The notes: generated by a model not told the origin, from the letters alone. Positions 34,936 through 46,167 are shown, numbered from the stretch's first letter. The stretch: 64,000 nucleotides of DNA from Lyophyllum atratum (GCA_014905825.1 JACGCN010000019.1:62001-126000); one strand, 5' to 3'. Numbers and translations: made by a program.

Positions 34936-35827
34936 ATGACGCAAACCGTATTCATCACCGGAGCCAGCTCAGGCATCGGATTGGCCTCTGCGAAGCTCTT
35001 TTTCGAACGGGGATGGAACGTCGTCGCGACCATGCGCTTCCCCGACAAGGACACGGAACTCAAATCACTCGACCCCACTCGAGTACTCGTCCTACGCCTC
35101 GACTTGCAAGAGTTGGGCTGCATCCAGGCCGCGATCGACGCGGCAATCACCAAGTTCCGAAAGGTCGATCTCCTGCTCAACAACGCGGGATACGGACAGA
35201 ACGGCTTGTTCGAGGCGATCTCTCGCGAGCAGATCCAAGCACAGTTTGACGTGAACTTATTCGGCACGTATACTCCGCAAGCGCATCATTTCGTCACTCT
35301 TACACTTGACTTGATTTGTAGGTCTCATGGACGTGACGCGCGCAATTCTGCCCCACTTCCGCGCCAACAGCGGTGGGGGCATCATCAATGTCAGCTCGGG
35401 CGCGGGTATCCATACCGTCCCCATGATCTCCATTTACTGCGCGAGCAAATTCGCGCTGGAGGGCTTCACGGAGGCGCTGGCGTTTGAGCTTGCCTCGCAG
35501 AACATCTTCGTGAAAAGCATCATTCCTTACGGCGGCGTTACGGCGACGAACTTTACTGCTAACGCGTCGGTTGGGCTCGGTGGTGAGACGCCTGAGTCTT
35601 ACAAGGCGTATGTTGAGAAGACGTCAGCGACGTTGGGGAAGGTGTTCTCGCGAATGAGCATCCGTGCAGAAGATGTGGCTGAGGTGGTGTTTGAGGCGGC
35701 GACGGATGGAACAGACAGACTGAGGTATCCGTTGTTGGGGGATGATACGAAGGAGTTCACGAAGGCGAGGTATGAGTCGAAGAGTGACGAGGAGTACGTG
35801 GAGTATATGCGATCGGTATTTCGTTGA
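34936..35827 (+). CDS. SDR5, short-chain dehydrogenase with a GC-AG intron
   Basis: Exons 34936-35263 and 35322-35827 join in frame to 277 residues. The intron is at the same site and phase as in the other four genes, but its donor is GC (TTCG/GCACGT) instead of GT. The nearby GTATAC would put the second exon out of frame. Motifs: TGASSGIGLASAKLFFERGW, cofactor Arg in TMRF, NNAGYGQNGLFEA, NVSSGAGIH, YCASKFALEGF. It is the most diverged copy (QELGCIQAAIDAAITKF), with its own promoter. The upstream frame extends farther in phase, but the ATG at 34936 aligns exactly with the paralogues. Confidence 0.9.
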
Positions 35828-36523
35828 GAGTCCATCGCAGCTGGCGGTATCCTGTACAGTGACACGTTAATATAACCTTCTGTCCATCTTGACACTTCTC
35901 GCTCACCCTCGCCTTTTGTAATACAACCGAAATACCCTGATCGTACTCTGAACGAAGAGCGTTACGGCAGTCATGTCGGTGAATAGATTGGAGTATAGTC
36001 TAGTCTCACCGATAATTTAAGTTTCTCCTCACGAGGACTCTTTGCCTGTCTTCCAAATGATACCAGGTGCACGATGCGGTCGATTTCCTAGGACCTCTGG
36101 CATGCATTTCGGTGAGGTAAGTGATTGAAAATCTGCTGATGATTGAATCAGGACATCAAACATCAATGGAAGTGATTTGGTGATATACCAAGGCGCTATT
36201 TCATTTCCTAGTTATCACGGCTCAGCGCTTGAAGAAACTGTGAAGTCCTGGGGAGGATCCAAGGAGCAGGGCGGGCCTCAAAGCTTCAGTCGTCTAGGAT
36301 AGAGTCTCAACAGTAGGGACTCGACGTCAATAGAGTCATCGTAAGAACCAAAATATGGCTGGAAGCCTCATGTATTACGGTGGGGATGCGTATTCAGCGT
36401 GAGGTCGTTGTCAAGTCGTTGTCCAAGAAGTCAAATTTCAAAGACCAACCTTGAACGTTTGAACAACAGAGTAATTTCCCACAAATGTTATCTTATCTTA
36501 TCTTCGCCAACATCTTTCTCGAA
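35828..36523. other. intergenic, nothing recognised
   Basis: Downstream of the SDR array. No conserved frame or RNA gene is apparent. Confidence 0.5.
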
Positions 36524-36737
36524 GACAACACGCACAAGCTTCGGCCCGGGGCATTCCGGACGGACTTGAACCCTCGACGCTTCCCTTCCTGTCATATTAA
36601 ATCCACAGTCCAGTCCAACTGGACGGCGAGTAGCGCCATCATGACATTCCAGATAATTGTAGCTCTCAAGTCATATCTATATGATTGGCAGTGAGTACTA
36701 GTGAAGCTTTAGAGGACCACGAGGCTGGCAGGTCTGT
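36524..36737 (+). repeat. left copy of a diverged direct repeat flanking the kinase gene
   Basis: Collinear matches to 40402-40597: GACAACACGCACAAGCTTCGG, ATTCCGGAC, GACGCTTCCCTTC with TCCACAGT, then CCAGATAATT with CTCAAGTCAT, and finally CAGGTCT. Substitutions and small indels separate the copies. It carries no coding frame. Confidence 0.6.
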
Positions 36738-37468
36738 TCTGTCAGCGCTGCAAGCACTGTTCCATACATGCTCATATGCCCGCTGTATCCCAGTTTGTAG
36801 CTTTAGCGTCTGGTCGCACAACGCATCCACCTGGTCTTACGACTACTTCAACTGGTAATCCACGTCCAAACGACAAAACTTAGGTCCCATCAGGCTCTCC
36901 GCCTTCCCACCTAAAACAGCCGTATAACTCCTTAGCCGTATATCCACCCCTAGCTCATCCCTATGTCTTGCTCAACTATCTTCTACCATTACTTCGCCGA
37001 TGTCCGGTTGCAAGTTTTTTCCACCTCGTCGAGTGGCACCACTACAAGGATGCAATCGGACGGTCAATACCACCTTGCAGAGCCGTTCCCTCTCGTACGG
37101 AACTCTACCCACCCTTTCGACATAGTCCTGTGTCGGTATATAGCGACTTCGACTCCAGCCTCCATCATGTTGGCAGCGGTGACGTCGAATGCCCAGCAAA
37201 CACCGGGCCGGCCATCTAGCTTCCATGAGAAGAGAGTCCTGGGAAACATGTCATACTTAGAATGGACGGCTGGCGCTTATCGTACAGCCCTCTGCCCTAA
37301 CTTCTCTGGGAAGCAGAAACCCGGTTTTTAAATTCGGACTTTCTAGTCTCTCCCAGCGCGGCCTTGCTGACGCGTTGGTAATTTGATCATTGGCGGATAA
37401 AGACCTCGAGGTGCAGTTGTCGTCCCAATACTACGTATGAGGTGCGTATTGACAACCTGTGATCCTAG
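36738..37468. other. upstream region of the kinase gene, possible 5' exons
   Basis: An acceptor (ATCCTAG, ending 37468) precedes the first traced kinase exon, so at least one more exon should lie here. Open stretches at 36963-37330 have no recognisable content, and I could not choose a start codon. Confidence 0.4.
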
Positions 37469-40185
37469 TCGGAGAGCTCAAAGCTCACCTCTAGTCCTTC
37501 TGACGCAAGTGCTGGTCACAGCGCTGCAGTCAGTGGCATCATCTCTAGACTCGCAATTGTTTTCCGTGAGGTGGATCTATACAAGGAACTGGTGGGGTGT
37601 CAGAATGACAATGCGCAAAGGTTACTAGACCTCTTCCAATGGGTAGGTTCCCTTGCCTCAGCTCGAGTGTCCATCTACTCACATGTACATACAGCTGCTA
37701 GACACGCCAGACCTCGATATTTGGTTCCGACGCAGTCTCATCGTTGCGACACAGAGGCTGGCTGCGACTTCCGGGCTTTATCCTATGTGTTACGAGCTGA
37801 AGGACATTGTGGCTGACAACGAGGATCCCGTAACGTTTGGCGGGTTCGCTGATATCTACAAGGCCAATTTCAATGGACAGAAAGTGTGTCTGAAGGCGAT
37901 ACGCATTTACCAAGACACAAAAGACGAACAGTTCCTGAAGGTCAGTCAGGATACTGGTATCGCATGTCTCAAGCATAGATCGCGACTTTTTCTTCTCTTA
38001 GCGTTTCGCGAAGGAGGCTATACTCTGGGGACAGTTATCCCATCCTAATGTTCTTCCCATATATGGACTACACCGCTTCCGTCGCCGATTTTGCCTTGTC
38101 TCTCCTTGGATGGAAGAAGGAGATATCGAGCATTATTTGAAACAGCGACCGAGTGGTCCTCGTGTTCAATTTGTATGTAATGCTATGCCTATTTGCCACC
38201 ATAACTCATTGTGGTGTCATTCAGGCTATCGACGTAGCCCGAGGCCTCTCATACTTGCATAAAAGCGGGATTATCCACGGAGATCTGAAAAGTGTACTTA
38301 TCACGATCTTACTTTCACATATCTCGTTTATGAAGGTTACATGACTAGGGAAACATTTTGATCGATGGAAGAGGAGGAGCGCGTCTCGCGGACTTTGGTA
38401 TCTCCTCAGTCTCTGACTCACAGATACCTTCATGGACATCGCACTCGTCTGCAGCCTCCAAAGGGGGGTCTGTCAGGTGGCAGGCACCTGAACTTTTCGA
38501 TACAGAGACTGACGACTTCGTCAAGAACAGTAAAGCCAGCGATGTCTACGCGTGGTCATGCGTCTGCTACGAGGTGTGTTCCTATACATCAAGTTTGATC
38601 ACATGCTATATTATTCCAAAGATTTTCACTGGGGACGTCCCATTCTATAAACTGCGTGATACGGCGGTCATTGTCCAAGTTATGCGCGGTGCTCGGCCTG
38701 AGCGGCCTCCTGAATCAAGTCTATCATGGAGTGTTTGGGGGTTGACAAAGGACCTCTGGGCACTTATGCAAGATTGTTGGAAGGAGACGCCCGCCCATCG
38801 GCCCACAATGGACCAAGTGCTTGAGCGGTTAATTCATCCTTCCCGGCACCCGCGGGACTTTCATGATGATCATTTCAGCGACGGTGACAGTGTCCTGTCT
38901 CCTTCGAAGTTCAGACGAAGGATGACCCAGCCGGACGATTTAGTGACATCCTTGAAGGAATTTAGATCCTTACTTCCGAATGATTCTCTTATCGAGTCGC
39001 TTTTGGGAAAAGAAAGTGCGTGCCCATCGGCGCTCACACTTCCGACATGCGCAGTTGATTCCAGCTATATAGACGACGACTTGTTCGGCTTCCCACCTCG
39101 TAGGCATATCGCGGCACTGGTAATGGGAGAAGATGGTGCGTTCATGAGGCAGTCTCTGTTGCAGACGGAGATAACCAGTCGGTCTGAGAATGAAGAAGAG
39201 ATCGTGGCGTTAGACGTGATGGGTACTCCTAGCACTAAGGCGTAAGTTCGCTGGTTGCTGATACGCATGCTATCTCACTAATGCTGCGACTGCAGTGCCT
39301 GTGTTCGATGCGACGGCCTGGGTCTCAAATGTGAATCCAGAAATGATAGTGGCCCATGTTCACGGTGCTTGCTGGGCGGGCATGAGTGTATGATGAAGAT
39401 TATAAACGAGCATAGAACATCTGTGTAAGTTGTACCACACCATCGAAGTTGTCGTTTATCAATTGACCAACAGGGAACGCGAAGATCTTCTCGACATCAT
39501 CCGTGAGCAACGGACACAAATTGAATCGCTTCGGGTACAACTGCAAGCACATACTCGCGGAGAGCAACAACCAGCCATCAGGGTGGGCATGAGCGGTCTG
39601 AATGACTCGGATGTGTCGAAACTGAGTCATGGGACGGGCGACTGGTCTCCACCTCCGATTTCATTGACTGAGAATTCTAGTGTGAAGCTTCCACGCAGCG
39701 AGAGTCCCGAAATGCCTGCTCTGGAATCGGATGTGGAATCGGATGATGACTTCCTGGACTTCGAAGGCTTCCATTCGGAAACTATGGATTCTGGGTCCAT
39801 TGCGAATGGTACTGCGAAAGCCAAGCCGTGAGTTCCAAGCATTGACCTTTTTCCATGGAACCTCGTTGATGCTGTCACTTTAGTATGGCTAGGGCCTGCG
39901 CTCGATGCCGCGAGTTGAAGACGAAATGTGCATCCACAAGTGATACTGGCCCATGCCAACGGTGCTTGAACAGTGGACGCGAATGCACATTCCCTGCACA
40001 AATTACGCCTAGGGCACCTTCGTAAGTCTCAACACCCGATTGCATGTCATCGATATTGATTCATGCACAGGAAACGCGAGCGCCTCCTCGAAAGCATACG
40101 CGCGCAATCAAGAGAGATCAAACGGCTCATGGAGCAGCTAGAAGTAGCTGGCACACATGACGGTCGAGCGTTGGCCGCTGCATAA
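37469..40185 (+). CDS. protein kinase fused to two Zn2Cys6 + coil modules
   Basis: Ten exons traced: 37469-37642, 37695-37940, 38002-38172, 38225-38293, 38349-38573, 38622-39241, 39296-39424, 39474-39827, 39884-40021, 40071-40185. All are GT-AG and in frame, giving 746 residues from the first traced codon; the true start lies in an unresolved exon upstream of 37469. Residues about 100-410 form a TKL-like Ser/Thr kinase: TFGGFADIY, Lys in VCLKAIR (about 125), IIHGDLKSGNILI, ADFGISS, RWQAPELFD, DVYAWSCVCYE. All catalytic residues are present. After a Ser-rich linker comes a zinc cluster with Cys spacing x2-x6-x8-x2-x6 (CVRC...KC...PCSRC...EC, about 505-530), a coil EREDLLDIIREQRTQIESLR and an acidic stretch. 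A second cluster of identical spacing (CARCRELKTKC...PCQRC...EC, about 670) follows, then coil KRERLLESIRAQSREIKRLM and the stop. A nuclear signalling regulator is an inference. Confidence 0.85.
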
Positions 40186-40401
40186 GACTGGCTCGCATCT
40201 TCTCTTCTCGTTCGAGTCGTTCCTAAGTCGATGTCGATACAAAGATGGACTGGAAACAAAGCCAATTGACCTGAATCTTGTGGTTCGAGTGAAATCATAG
40301 AGAGTGGGTGTGGAATACATTCATTTGCTCGTCGAGAGAATGTGATGAGTAGCTTGGAGATCCTATCGCACATTGGCTTCAACCAAAACGCTTGCAGCGA
40401 C

Positions 40402-40597
40402 GACAACATGCACAAACTCCGGATATTCCGGACAAAAACCGTGATCTTGACGCTTCCCTTCTTGTTATGTTGACTCCACAGTTCAACAGAATGGTGAGTG
40501 TTTGCAAACGAAGCGCCAAATTTTAAACTACCAGATAATTATCGCTCAAGTCATCTATAAGACTAGCCGTGCAGGACCTCGGGGCAGGTCTCTCAAG
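40402..40597 (+). repeat. right copy of the diverged repeat flanking the kinase gene
   Basis: Same orientation and order of matching blocks as 36524-36737, starting GACAACATGCACAAACTCCGG and including GACGCTTCCCTTCTTGT, CTCCACAGTTCAAC, CCAGATAATT and GGGGCAGGTCT. The pair brackets about 3.7 kb containing only the kinase gene. Confidence 0.6.
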
Positions 40598-40927
40598 GTT
40601 TGGAAATAGCTCGATCTGGTATCAACTAGTAGGTGACCTTTGAATGTTGAATACGTGATCAGACGACGAAATTACAAGACCTGGTTGTATGGTCGATCAA
40701 GGTATGTCGAGGGCTTCCTTATTTAGTATGTGGTTGGAGTTGAACATGCATTTATCCCGCCTGTCGAATAAACGCGACGCTTAGCTATTGGACAATGGAC
40801 AATGGTGCTCGTCGAACTGGTCAGCGGATTAGTTGGATGTGGCCTGCATTTGCCCATCATTAAATTCAGCGAAGTCGTTGGACAATGCGTGTGTCCTGGC
40901 CGGGACGCTTAAATAGCTCGATACCGA

Positions 40928-42556
40928 ATGGCCAGTGCTCATACGGCCCCACTTCGGAAAGCCATCCTTTGCCTACCATGCCACTGTGTTCAACCCCACA
41001 AGTATGTCTTCTAACCCCGTTTTCAATGCAGTTTGATTCTGAACCTTTCCAAGGCTATTTCTGACTCGAAGGCGCTTCCTCTACCGCCTTCCTGCGAAGA
41101 ACCAACCCACAACATCAGCGAGTTGCCTCTCGATGTTCTCGTGGAAATATTCATCCTCAGCATCCCTGACCGACCGACTCGTCCGTCCATAACCATTGCT
41201 CCTCTGCAGTTAACGGGGGTTTGCACCACATGGCGCGCGCTCGCCACATCAATCACACGTCTCTGGACATCTCTCGAGATATCTTACAACACTAAACTAC
41301 GTCCTGGTTCCCTCGAAGCCCTTGTTCACCATTGGACCAAGAACGCGGGCATTCGTCCTCTCAGCATGTCATACGACTTTCCTACCTTGGAGGTACTTTC
41401 CGAAAACCCTCGTGTCATCGAGACGGCCCTCGTCCCCTTCCTTCCTCGTATACAACACCTCGAAATTTCCGCGCAGCCAGAAGTGTATCGCTCTCTGCTC
41501 AGCGTAAAGCCCGATGATGTCCCATGTCTCGAGTCTATCTCGCTGACAAACTATAACGTTCACGATAACAGTTGGGAATCCCGTCTCACGAAAGGCAAGA
41601 AGATCGACTTATCTGGGTGCCGCAGCCTGAAGAAAATCACGCTCAATTCCTACTCTATGTCCAGTTTTGTCCGACACATGTTGTCCAACGTGCCCTGGTC
41701 GCAAATTACCTCCTTAAAGCTCTTCGAATCAGAAAGTTTGCACCCCACCCGGGCACGCTCTGTGCTTATGGAATGTACGAGCCTCGTAGAATGCGAAATG
41801 TCCATCAACCGCTACACCGATGCCGAACACTGGGATCCACCGGATGTCAGAATCCCTGTCGTGCTTCCTCATCTCATCTACCTTAGCATCCGTTTCTCGG
41901 GGTCGTTCGGGAGTAGGTTTGCACCTCTTTTTCAAGCCTTTAGTCTACCACGCTTGGATATTCTATCCATCGCGGCGGATTTTTCCGCAGATCGCAGAAT
42001 CGCCTATGCACTCATTGACCTTCGGGAGCGCTCTCATCCATTTCCCCTCCGCCATCTCACGCTTTCTCGCATCTCTGCCCCCCTTGACTCACTCCTGGTC
42101 TTCCTGCGGGGTACCCCAAGCATTGAGACACTGAACTTACAAGCTTCAGAATGCCATGATTATCCCAAACTCCTCAGAGAAATCGGCTATGATGGCATGC
42201 AGGACATCCTCCTCCCCAATCTCACCTCCTTATCCATCACGGACAGTATCCCAGAAGACGTGCGCGATTTTCTATGGGATGGAATGAAGGAAATGGGAGT
42301 CCTGATGTTTTCCTTACATGACGATGCTGTGCTTCTCGCTCTTGGACGACGATTATTTGTCCCTGTGAGCCCTCCTCTGAGGATGTTGGAAAGGGTGGTT
42401 GTGACTTGGACCAACGCACCGGCGGGGTGGTGCGGGGAGCAAGGAACACTGGAAGTCAGGGACGAGACGTTCAATGAGAAGGTGGCACTGCTCAGGGAGG
42501 TAGGGTTGTACTTGAAGCTGCCTATCCTGCCGAGCTCGGACTACTCAGGTGTATGA
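40928..42556 (+). CDS. F-box protein, second copy in the window
   Basis: The frame from 41033 is open for 507 codons but lacks an upstream ATG, so a short first exon is needed. The best fit is 40928-41001, then a GTATGT...CTAAC...TGCAG intron of only 30 nt (41002-41031), giving 532 residues. A 46-nt alternative (GTGTTC donor, ATG at 40978) is also in frame. The F-box is ISELPLDVLVEIFILSI, then LTGVCTTWRALA and LWTSLEIS. The rest contains loose leucine-rich repeats: LKKITLNSYS, LDILSIAADF, IETLNLQAS, LTSLSITDSI. Likely an SCF substrate adaptor. No close similarity to the other F-box protein beyond the domain. Confidence 0.75.
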
Positions 42557-43397
42557 AAGCCAGCTTAATTGGACCTCCTTGGGGGTACCCATCCAAAGTA
42601 GATATCTACCTTGTACGATGATGATTTTATTCTACGAATGTATGATTAGTTAGACAGATGATGAAGAATTCAGCCATACTTGTATATCACATACCGCCAC
42701 GCCATGCGCTGATTCTCATCACGCTATCCCAGAATCCCCTTTCCCAGACGAGACCATCGGGATTCATGACTGGCCTTTGGTGACTGCGATGCCCAAGCGT
42801 TGCCACCTTGTCACCCTCAATATCATTTGGCGATCTTATCTATCAGCTGATCAACCAACAACTGTATCTCCTCGGATCAAGCATAAAATTGATCCTGGAC
42901 CGTTTCGATTTCAGTCCCTCCCAAGTATCTTCATCAGCATCTTTTGCGAGGGTGGACGCCTGTGGTCAATCTTCTTCTTGGACGTTTATCTCCTGTACTT
43001 TTTGGACGTTTTCGTTCTCTCTCTGAATCCTCACCATCCTATTCGATTCGATCAATTACGTGGCATCGTCCACTCATCGTCCTTCTGGTGGAGCTGAACC
43101 AGCGTACCGCGAAATTCGCGTCCCGCCAGCAGCCTGAGCCATACGCGGCCAACTTACTTTTGATGTTGATCAAGAATCATCGCATCCAGGCGAAAGCGAA
43201 AGCCTTGTTGGTCGTCAAAGCTCGAAGCAATGTATTTACCCTAGACTAACCCGCGGTCTCCGTCGTCTCTCACACCCTTTCGGCGTTTGAGCGGATCCAC
43301 AATGCCAGCGCTCTTGCGTTTCTGGTCATGGGTATCACTGTTAACGACACCTCGGAAATCTCGTGCGTAACTACCACTCTTTCTCTACCACAAGTTT
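42557..43397. other. intergenic, unclear coding content
   Basis: Open but unconserved frames at 42777-43249 contain hydrophobic Phe/Leu-rich stretches that may be remnants of a gene. I cannot assign them. Confidence 0.35.
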
Positions 43398-43607
43398 TCA
43401 TTCAGAAAATGCCCAGGCAGCGAAACTGACGTAACGATCATTGGGCTCCTTGGTGGACAGGCGGAATAGAACATCTCGGGACAGATGCTTATCAGCATCA
43501 TCGTTAAATTCTTTGTCCTGGTAAATCGGCACTTGGACGGCGACGCGATGACCGCCCATGGGTTTCCTAGGTCTTGCGCGACGACTCAAGGCGCCGGACT
43601 TGTTCAT
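43398..43607 (-). CDS. possible small protein or first exon
   Basis: From ATG 43607 the minus strand reads a basic then acidic segment ([20 protein letters not shown], then KEFNDDADKHLSRDVLFRLS) of plausible composition. It either stops at 43398 (70 residues) or is spliced at a GTCAGT donor after NDRY into sequence near 43340 that contains a Lys/Arg-rich segment. No family recognised. It is divergent from the inhibitor-like gene. Confidence 0.3.
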   Translation of the reverse strand: MNKSGALSRRARPRKPMGGHRVAVQVPIYQDKEFNDDADKHLSRDVLFRLSTKEPNDRYVSFAAWAFSE

Positions 43608-43749
43608 TTCACGCTCCACGCAAATTCCGCTTCTAACCGTCGCAAAGAGACTACCGACTAATCACCCTCGACGCGTCCGGCAATAGTTGTGTATAAGATG
43701 TCGTCCTCTATCTTCCAACCATGTCGCTTCAACTCTGTCCATCACAAGT

Positions 43750-44375
43750 ATGTCCGAACTCCCACAAGGCATCTACGAAATCTATGAAGACGGTCCTTCG
43801 GGTCTTCAGCCCCTTGCACTGAAGTCCGTCAATGGATATCCTGACCAGGTCGTAGTTCTGCCTGCGGGCTCGAGACCCGCCATGGTATGTAAATTGAGCA
43901 AGCATTCTCGTCGGTATCAACTGACGCGCGTATCGTCTGTGTAGTGGACGATCAGGAGGGTGGCGACGAACACATTCACATTCACCGTCGGAGACGCCTT
44001 CGTCGCCCCCGCGGATATGTACGTCTTGCCGTCTTCGACGGCTTACGGATGGAAGGTTACGAGGCAATATTCTGGAGATGGCCCTAGGGCGGACATGTAC
44101 ACGTGAGTAACACCGATAAATCCAGACTGGCGCCACGGACTGAATTTGCGGTGTCATTAAAGCATCCAGAAACCAGATGGAGCGGGCTCATGGGCTTACC
44201 TCGTGTTGGGCGGGCGTCGTGGCCTTGCGCCATGGACACCCATGGGAGACATGGAGGTCCGTCTTTCTGACATCTTGATGATGGTCTTTCGAGTCTGACC
44301 CGAATGCGGTCGGCACAGATATATCTAGCAAAAGACTTCAACGGTGTCGCATGGTGGTTCAAGCAGATCGCATGA
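43750..44375 (+). CDS. small beta-trefoil protein, protease-inhibitor (I66-like)
   Basis: Four exons (43750-43884, 43945-44102, 44163-44256, 44319-44375) sum in frame to 147 residues. It has no signal peptide, as with mushroom cytosolic inhibitors. The chain MSELPQGIYEIYEDG, then VVVLPAGSRPAMWTIRRV, YGWKVTRQYSGDGPRADMY, TIQKPDGAGSWAYLVL, and a C-terminal strand VAWWFKQIA have the three-fold strand pattern and motifs (VVLP, YTIQ-like) of fungal serine protease inhibitors of family I66 and related mycocypins. It could be a defence protein against nematodes or insects. The fold assignment is from pattern only; a lectin of the same fold is the alternative. Confidence 0.6.
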
Positions 44376-44895
44376 TGGAGTATGCACATTTATATAGGAG
44401 AGGTGTTTCTTTTTAAGGGGTAGTTAGTGATTATTGTCGCTTTATCAGTATCTAGGACCTGGCATGGGACTTTCGTAGAAGTTGTATAATGTTGTTCTTG
44501 ATACTATGCTCAAAATTTCTCAACAGTAAGAGGAGAGGGGTTTCGAGACTTGTTTGCTAGCCTCCATCAACGCAGCGTGGCACAGCGGCTTGGGGTTGTA
44601 TCTCTCATTTTCATGGGTTCGCCATTCCCGCCGATGCTCATACATGATCCGTACACTGTTCTCCGTCGTACGGATGTTCACGGACCCAGGTACATAGTAC
44701 TACAATTTAATGTCAGAGGCAGGACGATATTCTCCGTTCGAGCTTCGCCGCAACAGTAGATTCAGTGGTTCATCGTTGCCGACAAGAGAAGATATAACGC
44801 TTCCCAGAATGCCCTTCGCAAATCCTTCGAGGTGTCAGCCTACAAAATAGTACATACATAACAAATATCTCTACCTCTATATCGAAAACATCGTC
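44376..44895. other. intergenic, nothing recognised
   Basis: Convergent 3' ends of the inhibitor-like and thymidylate synthase genes. No conserved frame is apparent. Confidence 0.5.
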
Positions 44896-45938
44896 TCAAA
44901 CACTCATCTTCATCGCGATCGCCGGGTGAGGTTCATACCCCTCCACCACAAAGTCACTATAAACAAAGTCCTCAATATCATCAATACCCTCCCTTGCCCA
45001 CCTGAGCGTCGGGAACGTCCTCGGTTCCCTCTTCAGCTGCTCCTCGAGTGCTCCTACGTGATCTCTATATACGTGCGCGTCCCCGAGCTGAATGATCAGC
45101 TCGTATGCCTCCGTGCCCGTAACATGCGCCATCATGTGAGTCAGGAGTGCGTACGACGCGATGTTGAAGGGGATGCCCAGCCCAAGATCGGCGGAGCGTT
45201 GATACATGAGACAGGAGAGCTTAGGCTTGGAAGTGGGCGCGTGAGGCGGCGGAAGATGGACGTAAAACTGGCAGATCATATGGCATGGCGGGAGCGCCAT
45301 CTTCGGGATATCTGCCACATATTGAGGATTAGGATCCGTCCATCGGATACTCCAAAGTGAAAACAAATTTTGTACGCACCCTTGGGATTCCACGCACTCA
45401 GGATTATGCGTCGATCTGTGGGGTTCGACTTGATCTTTTCGATACATTCTCGCAGCTGATCCACCCCTTTGCCGGTGTAATCTGTATCGCAATCGACATA
45501 CTCTGCCCCAAAGTGCCGCCATTGAAAGCCATACACGGGGCCTAGATCGCCTTCCCGACGATGACTCAGCCCCCTGCTGTCCAAAAACGCTCGGGATCCG
45601 TTGCCGTCCCAGATTTTGACGCCCTTCTTTGTGAGCAGCGTGGAATCTGTCGAACCGTGAACAAACCATAGCAGTTCTTCGATAATTCCCCTCTGAAACG
45701 TGCGCTTCGTAGTCAAGAGAGGAAGGGTGGAGTTGGCGAGGGAGAAGCGCAGAGAGGGAGGTGCAAAGATCGAGATGGTGCCAGTGCCAGTGCGGTCTGG
45801 TCGCGTGTCACCGGTGTCAAGGACGCGTCTGATGAGCTGAAGATACTGATGCTCATCGTGATCCACGGTGTTCTGCGCGTTCCTGGGAGCTTTCTCGCCG
45901 TGTCGTTCGACATCCTCGGGTTTGGCGATGACGGTCAT
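44896..45938 (-). CDS. thymidylate synthase
   Basis: Converts dUMP and methylene-tetrahydrofolate to dTMP and dihydrofolate. Two exons, 45938-45380 and 45311-44896 (68-nt intron, phase 1), give 324 residues, close to the usual fungal length. Motifs in order: [77 protein letters not shown], and the active site [11 protein letters not shown] with the nucleophilic Cys. [29 protein letters not shown] and GDAHVYRDH follow. All substrate-binding residues I can place are present. The N-terminal 30 residues are a hydrophilic extension. Single housekeeping copy. In yeast the gene is CDC21 (TMP1). Confidence 0.96.
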
Positions 45939-46167
45939 GGTTCAAGCAAGCAATTTTGTCACAATCACGGAAGGTCACAAGCATGTGCACTAAACGCCGC
46001 TGAAGCCCTAACCCTACGCTACATCGCTGCTGCTGTCCAGGCTCCAGGAGACATACACACCGATACAGATATTAGGCTAGTTGAGGCTGCATACTCTCAT
46101 TTTATACAACGTCCTTGTTCTTTTGGTATCTAACTTCATGTTGTCATTTCGGTTCCCCTCGTTGACC

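Noticed and set aside
36550..36615. tRNA-like sequence (GGGTTCAAGTCC on the minus strand)
   Set aside because: The T-stem does not pair properly and no acceptor or anticodon stem could be drawn. The segment belongs to the flanking repeat.
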